DNA from: Streptomyces cyanogenus
GTDB lineage: Bacteria > Actinomycetota > Actinomycetes > Streptomycetales > Streptomycetaceae
Direction: 5' to 3'
Length of the DNA: 64,000 nt
Assembly (NCBI RefSeq): GCF_017526105.1
Contig: NZ_CP071839.1
Location: 1,178,001-1,242,000, forward strand
Under the pieces are notes generated by a model. It had not been told where the DNA came from. It did no database searches and saw only the letters and a list, made by a program, of their open reading frames with translations. Shown here one piece after another: positions 10,445 through 25,100 of the stretch. Within the stretch, counting starts at the first letter, position 1. The number at the start of each line of letters is the position of its first letter. Made by a program: the position numbers and the translations under genes.

Positions 10445-13400
10445 ATGAGCGTGCCCGCGGAAGGCAAGGTCGTTGCAGCGCTGCGCGCGTCGCTGCTGGA
10501 GAACGAGCGGCTGCGGCGTCTGCAGGATCACTTGACGCAGGCTTCCCGGGAGCCGATCGCCGTGGTGTCGATGGCCTGCCGCTACCCCGGCGGCGTCCGC
10601 TCCCCCGAGGACCTGTGGCACCTGCTCACCCACGCCGGCGACGCCATCGGCGACTTCCCCACCCGACGCGGCTGGGACCTCGACAACCTCTTCGACCCCG
10701 ACCCCGACACCACCGGCACGAGCTACGCCCGCGAGGGCGGCTTCCTCCACGACGCCGACCACTTCGACGCCGAGTTCTTCGGCATCAGCCCCCGCGAAGC
10801 CCTCACCATCGACCCCCAGCAGCGCCTCCTGCTCGAAACCGCCTGGGAAACCCTCGAACGCGCCGGCCTGGACCCCACCCGGCTCCGCGGCAGCCGCACC
10901 GGCGTCTTCACCGGCGTCATGTACGGGGACTATGCGGCACGGATGATCCAGCGGATGCCCGACGGCTTCGAAGGGCACCTGGGGCTGGGCAGTGCCTACA
11001 GCGTCGCGTCGGGACGGGTGTCGTACACCTTCGGCCTCGAAGGCCCCGCCGTCAGCGTGGACACCGCGTGCTCGTCCTCGCTCGTCGCGATGCACCTGGC
11101 GGCGCAGGCACTGCGCACCGGCGAGTGCGAACTCGCCCTCGCCGGCGGGGTCACGGTGCTCGCGACACCGACGCTGTTCGTGGAGTTCAGCCGGCAACGC
11201 GGGCTGGCGCCCGACGGCCGCTGCAAGCCCTTCGCCGCGGCCGCCGACGGCACCGGCTGGGGTGAAGGCGCAGGTCTCGTCCTGCTGGAGCGGCTTTCGG
11301 ACGCCCAGCGCAACGGTCACCCCGTGCTCGCCGTCATCCGCGGCTCGGCCGTCAACCAGGACGGCGCCAGCAGCCAGCTCAGCGCCCCCAACGGCCCCTC
11401 CCAGCAACGCGTCATCCACCAGGCCCTCACCAACGCAGGCCTGCAACCCACCGAAGTCGACGCCGTCGAAGCGCACGGCACCGGCACCCGGCTCGGCGAC
11501 CCCATCGAAGCCCAGGCCCTCCTCGCCACCTACGGCCAGAACCGGCCCGACGGACGACCGTTGTGGCTCGGCTCCGTCAAATCCAACATCGGCCACACCC
11601 AAGCCGCCGCAGGCATCGCCGGCGTCATCAAAATGGTCCAAGCCATCCACCACGGAATCCTGCCCAAGACCCTCCACATCGACCAACCCACACCCCACGT
11701 CGACTGGGAATCAGGCGCGGTCAAACTGCTCACCGAGCAAACCCCCTGGCCCGACACCGGCCACCCCCGCCGCGCCGCCGTCTCCTCCTTCGGCATCAGC
11801 GGCACCAACGCCCACCTCATCCTCGAAGCAGCACCGGCCGAGACACCCCCCACCGAGACACCGGCCGAACCGGCTCCCGCGGCGGACGGGCCGGCGCCGT
11901 GGCTGCTCTCAGCCCGTACCCCCCAGGCCCTCCAGGCCCAAGCCGCCCGCCTGCACACCCACCTCACCCACCACCCCCACCTCGACACCACCACCGTCGC
12001 CCGCGCCCTGGCCACCACCCGCACCCACTTCGACCACCGCGCCGCCATCATCGCCACCGACACCGCCGACCTACTCGAAGGCCTCACCGCACTGGCCAAC
12101 GGCGAAACCGCCCCCAACACCCTGCACGGACGGACGGCTGACGGCAGAGTCGCCTTCGTCTTCCCCGGCCAGGGCTCCCAGTGGCCCGGAATGGCGAGCG
12201 AACTCCTCGCCTCCTCCGCCCCCTTCCGGGAGCGCATCGAAGCCTGCGCAAAGGCCTTGGCACCGTACGTCGACTGGTCGCTGACCGACGTGCTGCGGGA
12301 CTCGGAGGCGGGACCGATGCTCGACCGGGTCGACGTGGTGCAGCCGGCGCTGTTCGCCGTGATGGTCTCGCTCGCCGAGGTGTGGCGTTCCTACGGGGTA
12401 CGTCCGGACGCCGTCGTCGGCCACTCCCAGGGAGAGATAGCCGCCGCGTGTGTCGCCGGGGCGCTCTCCCTGGACGACGCCGCCGCCGTCGTGGCCCTGC
12501 GCAGCCGCGCCCTCACCGAACTCGGCGGCACCGGCACCATGGCCTCCGTTCCCCTGCCCGCCGACCGGGTCGCCGCCGACCTGGCGCGACACCACGACGG
12601 GCGTGCCTCCGTCGCCGCCGTCAACGGCCCCGGCACCACGGTCATCGCGGGTGACACCGACGCCGTGCACCGTATCGTCGCCGCCTACCGGGAGCAGGGT
12701 GTCCGCGCCCGAACGATCCACGTCGACTATGCCTCCCACTCGCCCCACGTCGAGCGCATCCGCGGCCGGGTACTCGATGCTCTCGCCCACATCACACCGC
12801 GTCCCTCGACCGTGCCGCTGTATTCGACGCTCACCGGCAGCCTGCTGGACACCACTGCCATGGACGCCGACTACTGGTACTCCAACCTGCGGCGGACGGT
12901 CCGGTATGAAGAGGCCGTACGGGCGCTCCGGCACAGCGGCCACCGGTTGTTCATCGAGTGCAGTCCGCACCCCGTGCTGACCATCGGCACCCAGGAGACA
13001 CTCGACGACATCGGAAGCGAGCGGGCCGGGAACGGGCGCGGCGCTGGCGGTGGTGTCGCGCTCGGCACGCTCCGCCGTGACGATGGCGGCCGGCTGCGGC
13101 TGCTGACCTCAGTGGCTGAGGCCCATGTCACGGCGAACGTCGTGGACTGGGCATCCCACTTCGCGGAGCGTCCGGCCGCACGGGCCGACCTGCCGACCTA
13201 CGCCTTCCAGCGCGAGTCGTACTGGCTCGACACGCCTCCGGCTGGTTCCGACGTCACCTCGGCAGGGCTGGCGGTCGCGGACCACCCCCTCCTCACCGCG
13301 GAGGCAGTGCTGCCGGAGGAGCAGGGGACGGTCCTCACCGGGCGGCTCGGGCTCGCCGTCCAGCCGTGGCTGGCAGAGCACACGGCGCTGGACGTCACGG

Positions 13401-16078
13401 TGCTGCCGCCCAGCGCCCTGGTCGAGCTGGCACTGTATGCGGGAGGGCGGACCGGCTGCGCGGAACTCGCCGATCTGTCCCTCGACGCGCCGCTGCTGCT
13501 GCCGGATCAGGGTGCCCTGCAGCTGCGGGTCACCGTCGGGGCGAGCGATCCGGCGGGCGGGCGGAGCGTGTCCGTCCACACCCGGGCCGAACGGGCCGGG
13601 TCCGACACCGACTGGACGCGGCACGCCACGGGCCGGCTCGTCGTGGCGGACCCGGCCGAGCCGGCCTCCCTGACCGCCTGGCCGCCGCCGAGCGCGTCGG
13701 CCGTCGCTGTCTCCGGGCTGTACGACCGGCTGGTCGGCGCCGGTGTGGCGCACGGCCCGCTGTTCCAGGGCCTGCGCGCCGCCTGGCGGGACGACTCGGC
13801 CTTCTATGTCGAGGTCGATCTGCCCGAGGACGCCGAGGACACACGCTTCGCCGTCCATCCCGCGCTCCTGGACGCGGCGCTGCACACCGTGCTGCTCGAC
13901 TCAGGGGACGGGCCCGCCATCGGGGGTGACGGCGCCGACCGGGCGGGCAGCGGGCGGGTCCGCTGGCTCCGCCGGGTGACGGGGGCCGCTTTGCACTCCC
14001 GTGCCGGTTCCGCGCTGCGGGCCCGGCTGCGTCCTACCGGGCCCGGCACGTACGCGATGGACCTCGCGGACCCGACGGGTTCGCCCGTCGCCACGTTCGC
14101 GGGGCTCGCGCTGGAGCCGGTGGACCCTGGGAGGCTGCACCATGACGGCGCGTCCAACGACCTGTTGTTCCAGGTGGAGTGGTCGGCTGTCGCCGACCCG
14201 CAGACGCCGCCCGGGGAGTGGGCCGTCCTCGGCCCGGACGGGCCGGCGGCGGACGACCTCGCGCCGGCGGACTGCCCGCGCTATCCGGACGTCGCCGCCC
14301 TCACCGCGGCCCTGGACGCCGGACTGCCCGTCCCGCGCTGGGTGGTGCTGCCCTGCACGGAAACGGATACGAGCGGCAGTGACGCAGCGCACCGGGCGCG
14401 TACCCTCGCCCACGAGGTGCTGGCCCGGGCCCAGGAATGGCTCGCCGACGAACGGCTGGCGTCCTGCTGCCTGGTGGCGGTCACTCGTGACGCGGTCGGC
14501 GCGATCGCGTCCGACGAGGTGCGGGATCCGGGAGGGGCCGCGTGCTGGGGGCTGCTGCGCTCGGCCCAGACGGAGAACCCCGGCCGGTTCCGCCTCGTCG
14601 ACCTCGACCATGAGCGGACCTCCGTGGCGGCCCTGCCGACGGCCCTCGCCTGCGAGGAGCCGCAGGTGGCGGTCCGGGACGGCGGGCTGTTGGTGCCGCG
14701 GCTGGTTCGCGCTCTGCCGCCGGCGTCCGGCCAGGCCGGGCCCGTCGTCCTCGACGGCGAGGGAACGGTACTCGTCACCGGCGGCACCGGCGCCCTGGGC
14801 GCCCTGGTGGCCCGCCACCTGGTCAGCAGGTACGGCGTACAGCACCTGCTGCTGACCAGTCGCCGCGGCCCGCGGGCTCCCGGGGCGGACGAACTGGCCG
14901 CGGAACTCACCGCGCTGGGTGCGCGGGTGACGGTCTCCGCCTGCGACGTCGGGGATCCGGCCGCGTTGGCGGAGCTGCTCGCCTCCGTCCCAGTGGCGCA
15001 CCCACTGACCGCCGTCGTCCACACGGCGGGCGTGCTCGACGACGGTGTCCTGTCCTCTCTCTCGTCCGAGCGCCTCGACACCGTGCTGCGGCCCAAAGCC
15101 GACGCCGCCTGGCATCTGCACCAGCAGACGCGAGGGGCCGGCCTGGCGGCGTTCGTCCTCTTCTCCTCTGCCGCCGGCACCCTCGGCAACCCCGGGCAGG
15201 CGAGCTACGCCGCCGCCAATGCCTTCCTCGACTCCCTGGCCCGGCACCGCCGGTCCGCCGGCCTGCCCGCCGTCTCGCTCGCCTGGGGCCTGTGGGAGCA
15301 AGGCGGTGCGATGACCGGCGACCTGGACGACGCGGACCGCGCGCGCCTCAACCGCCAGGGTGCGGTGGCACTGTCCGCGGCCGAGGGGCTGGCGCTGTTC
15401 GACGCGGCCTTGGGCCTGGACCGGCCGGTCCTCCTGCCGGCGCGGTTCGACATGGCCTCGCTCCGCGCGACGGCGGCCGACGGCACCCTCGCGGCGCTCC
15501 TGCGCACCCTGGTACGCGTCCCCGCGAGGCGCACCGGACCCGGCACGTCGGGCGTTCCGCTCGTGCAGCGGCTGACAGGACTGCCCGACTCCGAGCAGCA
15601 CTCGCTCGTACTGGACTTGGTCAAGCGTCAGGTCGCTGCGGTCACGGGGCGCTCCTCCGCTCAGGACATCGGCCCCGATCTCTCGTTCAAGGAGCTCGGG
15701 TTCGACTCCCTGGCCGCGGTCGAACTGCGCAACCGGCTCACGGCCACCACCGGACTGCGGCTGCCCGCCACGCTTGTCTTCGACTATCCGAACTGCGACG
15801 CACTCGCCGGGCACCTGCTGACCCTCGTCGGGGGCGAACGGCCGTCCGCCTCCGACGGGTTGCTGGCGGGTCTGGATGCGTGGGAGGCCGCCGTCCTGGC
15901 CCTGCCGGAACAGGACGAGCGGCTCTCCGCCGTCACGGACCGTCTGCAGGCCCTGCTGTGGAAACTCAGGGCCGAGCCCGTTCCGGCCGGGGCCGAGCAG
16001 ACACCGGTCGCCGACCTCGAGTCGGCCTCTGACGACGAACTGTTCCTGGTACTCGACAACGAACTCGGCCTGTCCTGA
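10445..16078 (+). CDS. Modular type I PKS, one module: KS-AT(methylmalonyl)-DH(likely dead)-KR-ACP
   Basis: 1877 residues. An N-terminal docking helix (to residue 35) precedes KS 36-462, AT 568-856, DH-like 940-1230, KR 1440-1650, ACP 1722-1790 and a C-terminal docking tail. The KS has TACSS, EAHGTGT and NIGHTQ. The AT has GHSQGE and YASH, which indicates methylmalonyl-CoA. The KR has TGGTGALG and an LDD motif (B-type). The DH keeps its His and Asp, but the GYxYGPxF motif reads GVAHGPLF and LPFxW is replaced by RWLRR, so dehydration is doubtful and a beta-hydroxyl is expected. I chose ATG 10445 because GGAG at 10435-10438 is better spaced to it than to the adjacent ATG 10442. Its codon usage is ordinary, unlike the C-rich AT and KR blocks of its neighbours. 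Confidence 0.95.
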   Translation: MSVPAEGKVVAALRASLLENERLRRLQDHLTQASREPIAVVSMACRYPGGVRSPEDLWHLLTHAGDAIGDFPTRRGWDLDNLFDPDPDTTGTSYAREGGFLHDADHFDAEFFGISPREALTIDPQQRLLLETAWETLERAGLDPTRLRGSRTGVFTGVMYGDYAARMIQRMPDGFEGHLGLGSAYSVASGRVSYTFGLEGPAVSVDTACSSSLVAMHLAAQALRTGECELALAGGVTVLATPTLFVEFSRQRGLAPDGRCKPFAAAADGTGWGEGAGLVLLERLSDAQRNGHPVLAVIRGSAVNQDGASSQLSAPNGPSQQRVIHQALTNAGLQPTEVDAVEAHGTGTRLGDPIEAQALLATYGQNRPDGRPLWLGSVKSNIGHTQAAAGIAGVIKMVQAIHHGILPKTLHIDQPTPHVDWESGAVKLLTEQTPWPDTGHPRRAAVSSFGISGTNAHLILEAAPAETPPTETPAEPAPAADGPAPWLLSARTPQALQAQAARLHTHLTHHPHLDTTTVARALATTRTHFDHRAAIIATDTADLLEGLTALANGETAPNTLHGRTADGRVAFVFPGQGSQWPGMASELLASSAPFRERIEACAKALAPYVDWSLTDVLRDSEAGPMLDRVDVVQPALFAVMVSLAEVWRSYGVRPDAVVGHSQGEIAAACVAGALSLDDAAAVVALRSRALTELGGTGTMASVPLPADRVAADLARHHDGRASVAAVNGPGTTVIAGDTDAVHRIVAAYREQGVRARTIHVDYASHSPHVERIRGRVLDALAHITPRPSTVPLYSTLTGSLLDTTAMDADYWYSNLRRTVRYEEAVRALRHSGHRLFIECSPHPVLTIGTQETLDDIGSERAGNGRGAGGGVALGTLRRDDGGRLRLLTSVAEAHVTANVVDWASHFAERPAARADLPTYAFQRESYWLDTPPAGSDVTSAGLAVADHPLLTAEAVLPEEQGTVLTGRLGLAVQPWLAEHTALDVTVLPPSALVELALYAGGRTGCAELADLSLDAPLLLPDQGALQLRVTVGASDPAGGRSVSVHTRAERAGSDTDWTRHATGRLVVADPAEPASLTAWPPPSASAVAVSGLYDRLVGAGVAHGPLFQGLRAAWRDDSAFYVEVDLPEDAEDTRFAVHPALLDAALHTVLLDSGDGPAIGGDGADRAGSGRVRWLRRVTGAALHSRAGSALRARLRPTGPGTYAMDLADPTGSPVATFAGLALEPVDPGRLHHDGASNDLLFQVEWSAVADPQTPPGEWAVLGPDGPAADDLAPADCPRYPDVAALTAALDAGLPVPRWVVLPCTETDTSGSDAAHRARTLAHEVLARAQEWLADERLASCCLVAVTRDAVGAIASDEVRDPGGAACWGLLRSAQTENPGRFRLVDLDHERTSVAALPTALACEEPQVAVRDGGLLVPRLVRALPPASGQAGPVVLDGEGTVLVTGGTGALGALVARHLVSRYGVQHLLLTSRRGPRAPGADELAAELTALGARVTVSACDVGDPAALAELLASVPVAHPLTAVVHTAGVLDDGVLSSLSSERLDTVLRPKADAAWHLHQQTRGAGLAAFVLFSSAAGTLGNPGQASYAAANAFLDSLARHRRSAGLPAVSLAWGLWEQGGAMTGDLDDADRARLNRQGAVALSAAEGLALFDAALGLDRPVLLPARFDMASLRATAADGTLAALLRTLVRVPARRTGPGTSGVPLVQRLTGLPDSEQHSLVLDLVKRQVAAVTGRSSAQDIGPDLSFKELGFDSLAAVELRNRLTATTGLRLPATLVFDYPNCDALAGHLLTLVGGERPSASDGLLAGLDAWEAAVLALPEQDERLSAVTDRLQALLWKLRAEPVPAGAEQTPVADLESASDDELFLVLDNELGLS
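10763..10924 (+). repeat. KS segment identical to one in the last PKS gene
   Basis: This stretch of the KS matches 28469-28630 base for base as far as I could follow (offset 17706), then diverges on both sides. Such short shared KS tracts fit local gene conversion between PKS genes. Confidence 0.8.
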
Positions 16079-16107
16079 CTCGGCACGTCCTGATGCGAAG
16101 AGGTCTT

Positions 16108-19100
16108 ATGAACGCGAACTCCGCCGGGGGCGACACCGCTGCGAACGTGGAGCGGCTGCGCGACTATCTCAAGCGGGCGACCGCCGATCTCCAGCAGGCC
16201 AATCGCCGGTTGCGCGAAGCCCAGGCGAAGGACACCGAGCCGATCGCCGTGGTAGGGATGAGCTGCCGTTTCCCAGGGGGCGCGGAATCCCCTGACGCCC
16301 TGTGGGAGCTGCTGCTGGACGGCCGGGACGCGGTTTCGGAGTTCCCCGCGCACCGCGGGTGGAACACCGAGGAGCTCTACGACCCCGACCCGGATCGCAG
16401 CGGGAAGACATACGCGCGCGAGGGCGCCTTCGTCTACGACGCCGACTGCTTCGACGCCGAGTTCTTCGGCGTCAGCCCCCGTGAGGCGCTGGCCACCGAC
16501 CCGCAGCAGCGACTGCTGCTGGAGGCCGCGTGGGAGGCGTTCGAGTACGCAGGGATCATTCCCGGAGCGCTGCGCGGTAGCCGCACGGGGGTCTTCGCGG
16601 GGGTCAACGGCCAAGACTACTCCCAGCATCTCGCCGGCGGCCTTGAGGCGGCCGAGGGATACCTGGTGACCGGCACATCGGCGAGCGCGGTCTCCGGCAG
16701 GGTCTCGTACACCTTCGGCTTCGAGGGTCCGGCGGTGACCGTCGACACGGCCTGTTCCTCGTCCCTGGTGGCCATTCATCTCGCCGTGCAGGCGCTGCGC
16801 TCGGGCGAGTGTGCACTGGCCCTGGCCGGCGGCGTCACCGTCATGGCCACCCCGGCGATCTTCACTGAGTTCAGCCGGCAGCGCGGGCTGGCACCTGACG
16901 GCCGCTGCAAGCCCTTCGCCGCGGCTGCCGACGGCACCGGCTGGGGCGAGGGGGTGGGCCTCGTCCTGCTGGAACGGCTTTCCGACGCCCGGCGCAACGG
17001 TCATCAGGTCCTCGCCGTCATCCGCGGCAGTGCACTGAACCAGGACGGCGCCAGCAACGGCCTGACCGCACCCAACGGCCCCTCCCAGCAACGCGTCATC
17101 CACCAGGCCCTGACCAACGCCCGCCTCACACCCGACCTGATCGACGCGGTGGAAGCACACGGCACGGGCACCACCCTCGGCGACCCCATCGAAGCCCAGG
17201 CCCTGCTCGCCACCTACGGCCAGAACCGGACCACCGACCAACCCCTCTGGCTCGGCTCGGTCAAATCCAACATCGGCCACACCCAAGCCGCCGCAGGCAT
17301 CGCCGGCGTCATCAAAATGGTCCAGGCCATCCGCCACGGCGTGCTGCCCAAGACCCTCCACATCGACGAACCCACACCGCACGTCGACTGGGAGTCGGGC
17401 GCGGTCAGACTGCTCACCGAAGCCGTCCCGTGGCCACAGTCCGGCCGTCCTGCTCGGGCGGGCGTGTCTTCGTTCGGTGTGAGTGGGACGAACGCCCACG
17501 TCATTCTTGAGGCGGCGCCGTGCGAGACACCGGTCGAGACGCCGGTCGAGGCGCCGGCCGATCAGGAAACAGCGGACGACGACCCGGGCACGGAGGGGCC
17601 GGCGCCGTGGCTGCTCTCAGCCCGCACCCCCCAGGCCCTCCAGGCCCAAGCCGCCCGCCTGCACACCCACCTCACCCGCCACCCCCACCTGGACACCACC
17701 GCCGTCGCCCGCGCCCTGGCCACCACCCGCACCCACTTCAGCCACCGCGCCGCCATCACCCACGGCACCCCCACCCAACGCCTCAACGCCCTCCACGCCC
17801 TCACCCACAACCAGCCCCACCCCCACCTCACCCACCTCACCACCACCACCACCGACAGCGAAGCGAAGATCGCGTTCTGCTTCAGCGGCCAGGGCACCCA
17901 GCACCCCGGCATGGGCCACGACCTCTACACCACCAACCCCGCCTTCGCCCACCACCTCGACCGCATCTGCCACGCCCTCGACCCCCACCTCGACCACCCC
18001 CTCCAACACATCATGTGGGCCACCCCCAACGACCCCCTCACCGGCCTGCTCAACACCACCCTCTACACCCAACCCGCCCTCTTCGCCCTCCAGACCGCCC
18101 TCTACCACCTCCTCACCGACCACTACGGCATCCACCCCCACTACCACCTCGGCCACTCCCTCGGCGAAATCACCGCCGCCCACACCGCCGGCATCCTCAC
18201 CCTCACCGACGCCGCCCACCTCATCACCACCCGCGCCCACCTCATGCACACCCTCCCCCCCACCGGCGCCATGGCCAGCATCAACCTCCCCCCCGAACCC
18301 ATCACCCACTACCTCAACCAACACCACATCACCGACGTCACCATCGCCGCCCACAACACCCCCACCACCACCGTCATCGCAGGCCACCACACCACCATCC
18401 ACCACATCACCACCCACTACCAGCAACAACGAATCAAAACCAAAACCCTCAACACCACCCACGGCTACCACTCACCCCACCTCGACCCCATCCTCGACCA
18501 ACTCACCCACACAACCCGACACCTCACCCACCACACCCCCCACACCCCCCTCATCACCAACCACACCGCAACCACCACAACCCACCCCCTCCCCACCAAC
18601 CACTGGACCACCCACGCCCGCCAACCCGTCCACTACCACCAATCCATCACCCACCTCCACCACCACGGCGTCACCACCTACCTCGAAATCGGACCAGACA
18701 CCACCCTCACCACCCTCAACAACCACACCCTCAACACCCACAACGACACCACCCCGCCAGCCACCATCACCCACACCCTCAACCCCAAACACCACCCCAC
18801 CCACACCCTCAGCCACGCACTCACCACACTCCACAACACCGGCACACCCATCAACTGGGACAACGCCCTCCCCCACACCCCACCCACCCCCCTCCCCACC
18901 TACTCTTTCGACAAGGTGCGTTACTGGCCCCGGCAGACGGCCAGGGCGGGTGACATGCCGTCCGTCGGTCTGGTCGCGGCGGAGCACCCCCTGCTGGGCG
19001 CCGCGGCCGAGTTCGCCAACGGTGAGGGACTGTTGCTGAGCGGGCGTGTCTCGGTCGGAACCCACCCGTGGCTGGCGGATCACGCCGTCATGGGCTCGGT

Positions 19101-22100
19101 GTTGCTCGCGGGAACGGCCTTCGTGGACCTCGCGCTGCACGCGGCCCATCAGGTGGGCTGCGACCAGGTCGAGGAATTGACCATCCGGACGCCGCTGGTC
19201 TTCGCTGAGCAGTTGGCGGTCCGGCTGCAGGTCGTCGTGGGTCCGAGCGGTGAAGGGGGCCGGCGTTCCGTCGCCGTCTACGCGCAGGCGGAGGGGTCCG
19301 GTGACAGGGACACGGCTTGGACCTGCCACGCGGAGGGTGTGCTTGCCTCACGTGCGGCCGGTGACCAGCCCGTCACCACGGACGCCGAGTCGTGGCCGCC
19401 GACCGGTGCCGAGCCGCTGCCTGACGTCGATCTCTACGAGCAGTTCGCCGAGTTCGGGCTGGAGTACGGTCCGACATTCCGCGGGTTGCGGGCCGCGTGG
19501 CGGCACGGCGAGGACGTGTACGCCGAGGTGGAGCTTCCGGAGGGCGCGGACGCGGAGGGATTCGCCGTGCATCCCGCGCTGCTCGACGCCGCGCTGCACG
19601 CCTCCGTTCTGGCGGGACTCGGCAGGACCGAGGAGGTGCAACTACCGTTCTCGTGGGGCGAGGTGGCGGTGCACGCCGTGGGTGCCACCGCGGTGCGGGC
19701 CCGGCTGACGAAGGGCACGGGGGACACGCTCACCGTTGCGCTGAGCGACTTCTCCGGGCGGCCGGTGGCGACGGTCCGGGCGCTCACCGTGCGGTCCGTC
19801 ACCGCCGAGCAGCTCAACGCGGCACAGGCCGCGCGCACCGACGACGTGCACCGCGTGGACTGGCCGGTCATCGAGGTCGCGGACGTCACGGAGACCGTGG
19901 ACTCCACGCTTACGGAGCAGAGCCCGGACGTGGTGGCGCACGAAGCCCTCGCGGTGCTGGGCGCCGGTCCGCCGGCGGAGACGTCGGCCGCCCGCGGGGA
20001 GAGCGGCCCCGTGTACGCCGACCTCGCCGCGCTGGGCGAGGCCCTCGCGGCCGGAGCCGCTGTGCCCGCCACCGTCGTGGCGTACGTGCCGGACACACTC
20101 CCGGCGGCCGGGAGCGGACAGGAACCGCACAGCCGGCAGCAGGGGCAGGAAGGGCACGACCCCACGATCGCCAGGGTCCACGCGGTGACCCGCTGGGCGC
20201 TGGATCTCGTACAGGCCTGGCTGGCCGACGACCGGTGGGCGGATGCCCGGCTCGCGGTGGTCACGAGCGGTGCCGTCACGGCGCAGGCGGGTGAGCACGC
20301 CGGTGATCCCGCGGGGGCCCCTGTGTGGGGGCTTGTGCGGGTCGCGCAGTCCGAGAATCCCGGTCGGTTCGTCCTGGTCGACACCGACGGGAGCACGGCG
20401 TCCGCCGAGCGGCTGACGGCGGCACTGGCGTCGGGCGAGCCCCAACTGGCGTTGCGTGCGGGAGCGGTGCACGTGCCGCGGCTGGGCCGGTCGGACACGG
20501 CGCCGGATCTCGTGCCGCCGGCCGGGGCGGGTGCGTGGCGGGTCGGCATGAAGGAGTTCGGGACGGTCGAGAACCTCACGCTGGAGGAGTGCTCCGAGCA
20601 CGCCGCGCCGCTCGGTGAGGGGCAGGTGCGGCTGGGTGTGCGCGCGGCGGGCATGAACTTCCGGGACGTCATGATCTCGCTGGGCATGTACCCGGGTCGG
20701 GCGGTGATCGGGAGCGAGGCGGCCGGTGTCGTCACGGAGGTCGGTCCAGGGGTGACCGGTTTCGCGGTAGGTGACCGGGTGATGGGTCTGGTCGACGGGG
20801 GCATGGGCCCCGTGGCCCTGACCGACCAGCGGCTGATCGTGCGGATCCCCGAGGGGTGGACGTTCGCCCAGGCGGCCGGTGCGCCGGTGGTCTTCCTGAC
20901 GGCGTTCTACGCCCTCTCCGACCTTGCCGGGCTACGGCCGGGCCAGCGGCTGCTGGTGCATGCCGCGGCGGGTGGTGTCGGCATGGCGGCCACCCAGCTG
21001 GCCCGGTACTGGGGCGCCGAGGTGTTCGGCACCGCCGGCCCGCCGAAGTGGGCGGCGCTGCGTGCGCAGGGCTTCGACCAGGAGCACATCGCCAGTTCCC
21101 GCACGCTCGACTTCGAGGGCGCGTTCCGTGCGGCGACGGGCGGGGAGGGCTTCGATGTCGTACTGGACGCGTTGGCTCACGAGTTCGTCGACGCCTCGCT
21201 GCGGCTGCTGCCGCGCGGGGGCCACTTCCTGGAGATGGGCAAGACCGACATCCGGGATCCGCACGAGGTCGCGGCGGCTCATCGGGGGGTGCGGTACCGC
21301 GCCTTCGACATGATCGAGGCCGGGCCCGATCGTATTCAGGAGATGCTGACCGACCTGTCCGGGCTGTTCGCCAGTGGGGTGCTGCGCCCGCTTCCGGTGA
21401 CCGCGTTCGACGTGCGCCAGGCTCCGGTGGCGTTCCGGTTCCTGAGCCAGGCGCGTCATATCGGGAAGGTCGTCCTGACCGTTCCGCAGCCTCTCGATCC
21501 GAACGGCACCATTCTCATCACCGGCGGCACCGGCACCCTCGGCCGCCTCATCGCCACCCACCTCGCCACCCACCACCACCCCCAACACCTCCTCCTCACC
21601 AGCCGCCAAGGACCCAACGCCCCCCACACCACAGAACTCACCCAACACCTCACCCAACTCGGCACCAAAGTCACCATCACCGCCTGCGACGTCTCCGACC
21701 CCCAACAACTCGCCAACCTCCTCACCACCATCCCCACCGAACACCCCCTCACCACCGTCATCCACACCGCCGCAACCACCCACGACGCCACCCTCACCAC
21801 CCTCACCCCCCACCACCTCACCACCACCCTCAAACCCAAAGCCGACGCCGCCTGGCACCTCCACACCCACACCCAACACACCCCCACCCTCACCCACTTC
21901 ATCCTCTTCTCCTCAGCCGCCGGCACCCTCGGCAACCCCGGCCAAGCCAACTACGCCGCCGCCAACACCTTCCTCGACACCCTCGCCCACCACCGCCACA
22001 CCCAAGGCCTCCCCGCCACCTCACTCGCCTGGGGCCTCTGGCAACAAACCAGCACCATCACCGCCCAACTCACCACCCAACAACACCAACGCCTCACCGA

Positions 22101-25100
22101 GGGCGGCCTGGTCCCGCTGCGTACCGAGGAGGGGCTGGCGGCGTTCGACGCCTGCCTGGGCGGCGCCCTCCCGTCGTACGTCCCGGCACGATTCGACCCG
22201 AAGGCGTTGCGGAACCTGGCGAGCAGCGACGACCTGCCGGCCATCGCCCGCCGACTGCTGCGGACCGCGCCGCCACGTGCAGTGACGGCCGGTGGCGGCG
22301 GTTCGGCCCTGCAGCACACCCTCGCCCGGCTACCGGAGGGCGAGCGGGACCGTCACCTGCTGGATCTGGTGCGTGGCGACATCGGCGCGGTGCTGGGGCA
22401 CGAGACGCTGAGCACCATCGCCGCGGACCGAACCTTCCAAGACCTCGGCTTCGACTCGCTGACGGCCGTGGAGCTGCGCAACCGGCTGAACGCTGCCACG
22501 GGGTTGAGACTGCCCGCCACCCTGGTCTTCGACCACCCGACCGCGGCGGCGCTGGCGGCGCACCTGAAGTCCCAGTTGCTCGGTGCGGAAGAGACGAGCC
22601 CGGCCGTCGCGGCCGCTGCGCGGCCGGCGGAACCGCTCGGGAACGAGGACCCGATCGCGATCGTCGGCATGGCATGTCGCTTCCCCGGTGGTGTGGCCAA
22701 CCCCGAGGGGCTGTGGGATCTGGTGGCGGCGGGCCGGGACGGCCTGTCGGACTTCCCGGACAACCGGGGCTGGGACCTGGAGCGGCTCTACGATCCCGAC
22801 CCGCAGCATGCGGGCACGTCCTATGTGAACCAGGGCGGTTTCGTCTCCGACGCCGACGAGTTCGACGCCGGGTTCTTCGGCATCAATCCGCGCGAGACGC
22901 TGGCCGTCGATCCCCAGCAGCGACTGCTGCTGGAGACCGCCTGGGAGACGATCGAGAGTGCCGCGATGCGCCCGGAGGCCCTGCGCGGCACACTGACCGG
23001 TGTGTTCGTCGGCATGGCCGCCCAGCACTACGGATTGGGCGCGGAGCGGTCCGCGGACGCGTTGGACGGGTACCTGCTCACGGGTACCACGAGCAGTGTG
23101 GCGTCGGGCCGGGTGTCGTACACGCTCGGCCTCGAAGGCCCGGCGATCACGATCGACACGGCCTGCTCGTCCTCGCTGGTTGCGATGCACCTGGCCGCGC
23201 AGGCACTGCGCTCCGGCGAGTGCGAACTCGCCCTCGCCGGCGGCGTCACCGTCATGGCCACCCCCGGCATCTTCGTGGAGTTCAGCCGGCAACGCGGGCT
23301 GGCACCCGACGGCCGCTGCAAACCCTTCGCCGCGGCCGCCGACGGCACCGGCTGGGGCGAAGGCGCAGGCCTCGTCCTGCTGGAACGCCTCTCCGACGCC
23401 CAGCGCAACGGCCACCCCGTCCTCGCCGTCATCCGCGGCTCCGCCGTCAACCAGGACGGCGCCAGCAACGGCCTGACCGCACCCAACGGCCCCTCCCAGC
23501 AACGCGTCATCCACCAGGCCCTCACCAACGCCCGCCTCACACCCGACCTGATCGACGCGGTGGAAGCACACGGCACCGGCACCACCCTCGGCGACCCCAT
23601 CGAAGCCCAGGCCCTCCTCGCCACCTACGGCCAGAACCGGACCACCGACCAACCCCTCTGGCTCGGCTCCGTCAAATCCAACATCGGCCACACCCAAGCC
23701 GCCGCAGGCATCGCCGGCGTCATCAAAATGGTCCAGGCCATCCGCCACGGCGTGCTGCCCAAGACCCTCCACATCGACCAACCCACACCCCACGTCGACT
23801 GGGAATCAGGCGCAGTCAGACTCCTCACCGAGCAAACCCCCTGGCCCGACACCGGCCACCCCCGCCGCGCCGCCGTCTCCTCCTTCGGCATCAGCGGCAC
23901 CAACGCCCACCTCATCCTCGAAGCAGCACCCCCACCCACCACCAACCAGCACACCGATGCCCCTGGTAGGCCCGCTCTCGGCGCGCCCGTCACACCATGG
24001 GCGCTGTCGGGCCGTACCGAGGCCGCTCTGCGGGCGCAGGCCGCCCGGCTGCATCAGTACGTCACCGAGCATCCGGAGCTCGATCCCGCAGCCGTCGGCC
24101 ATGCCCTGGCCACCACCAGGTCGGCTTTCCGGCACCGGGGCGTGGTGCTCGGCGCGGACGGTGCCCAGTTGCTGCGGGGCTTGTCGGCGCTCACGGCGGG
24201 CGAGCCCGCGGAGGGGGTCGTAGGCGGGGTGGCCGACGGGGCCGGAACGGTGTTCGTCTTCCCTGGGCAGGGTTCGCAGTGGAGGGGCATGGCGGAGGAC
24301 CTGCTGGAGAGTTCGGAGGTCTTCACTGAGCACATGGCCGCCTGCGAGCGGGCGCTGGACCGTTACGTCGACTGGTCGCTGCTGGATGTCCTGCGCGGGG
24401 CGCCCGGTGCTCCGGGTCTGGACCGGGTCGACGTCCTGCAGCCGGCGCTGTTCGCGGTCATGGTCTCGCTGGCCGAGTTGTGGAAGGCGGCGGGTGTGCG
24501 GCCGGACGCGGTGATCGGGCACTCGCAGGGCGAGATCGCCGCCGCGTATGTGGCGGGCGCGCTCTGCCTGGACGACGCGGCCGCCGTAGTGGCGTTGCGC
24601 AGCAAGCTCCTGCTGCCGCTGGCCGGTTCGGGAACCATGGCGTCGGTTGCGCTGCCCGCGGCGGACCTGGAGGAGCGGCTGTCCGGCTGGAACGGCCGGG
24701 TCGGTACAGCCGCGGTCAACGGACCCACCGTCACGGTGGTCTCCGGGGACGCGCAGGCCGTACGGGAACTCGTCGACGCCTGCGTGGCCGACGGCGTCAG
24801 GGCGCGGCTGATCCCCGTGGACTACGCCTCGCACTCCGACCACGTCGAGCGGATCCGGGAAGAGCTGCTGAGCCGCCTGGCCCACCTCACCCCTCGCACG
24901 GCGGGCATCCCGTTCTACTCGACCGTCACGGGCACGGAGATCGACACCAGCGGCCTGGACGCCGACTACTGGTACCGCAACATCCGCCGCCGGGTGCTGT
25001 TCTCCGAGACCACCGGCGCCCTCCTGGACGCAGGGCACTCGCTCTTCGTCGAGATCAGCCCGCATCCCGTGCTCACCGTCGGGATCGAGCAGACGGCGGA

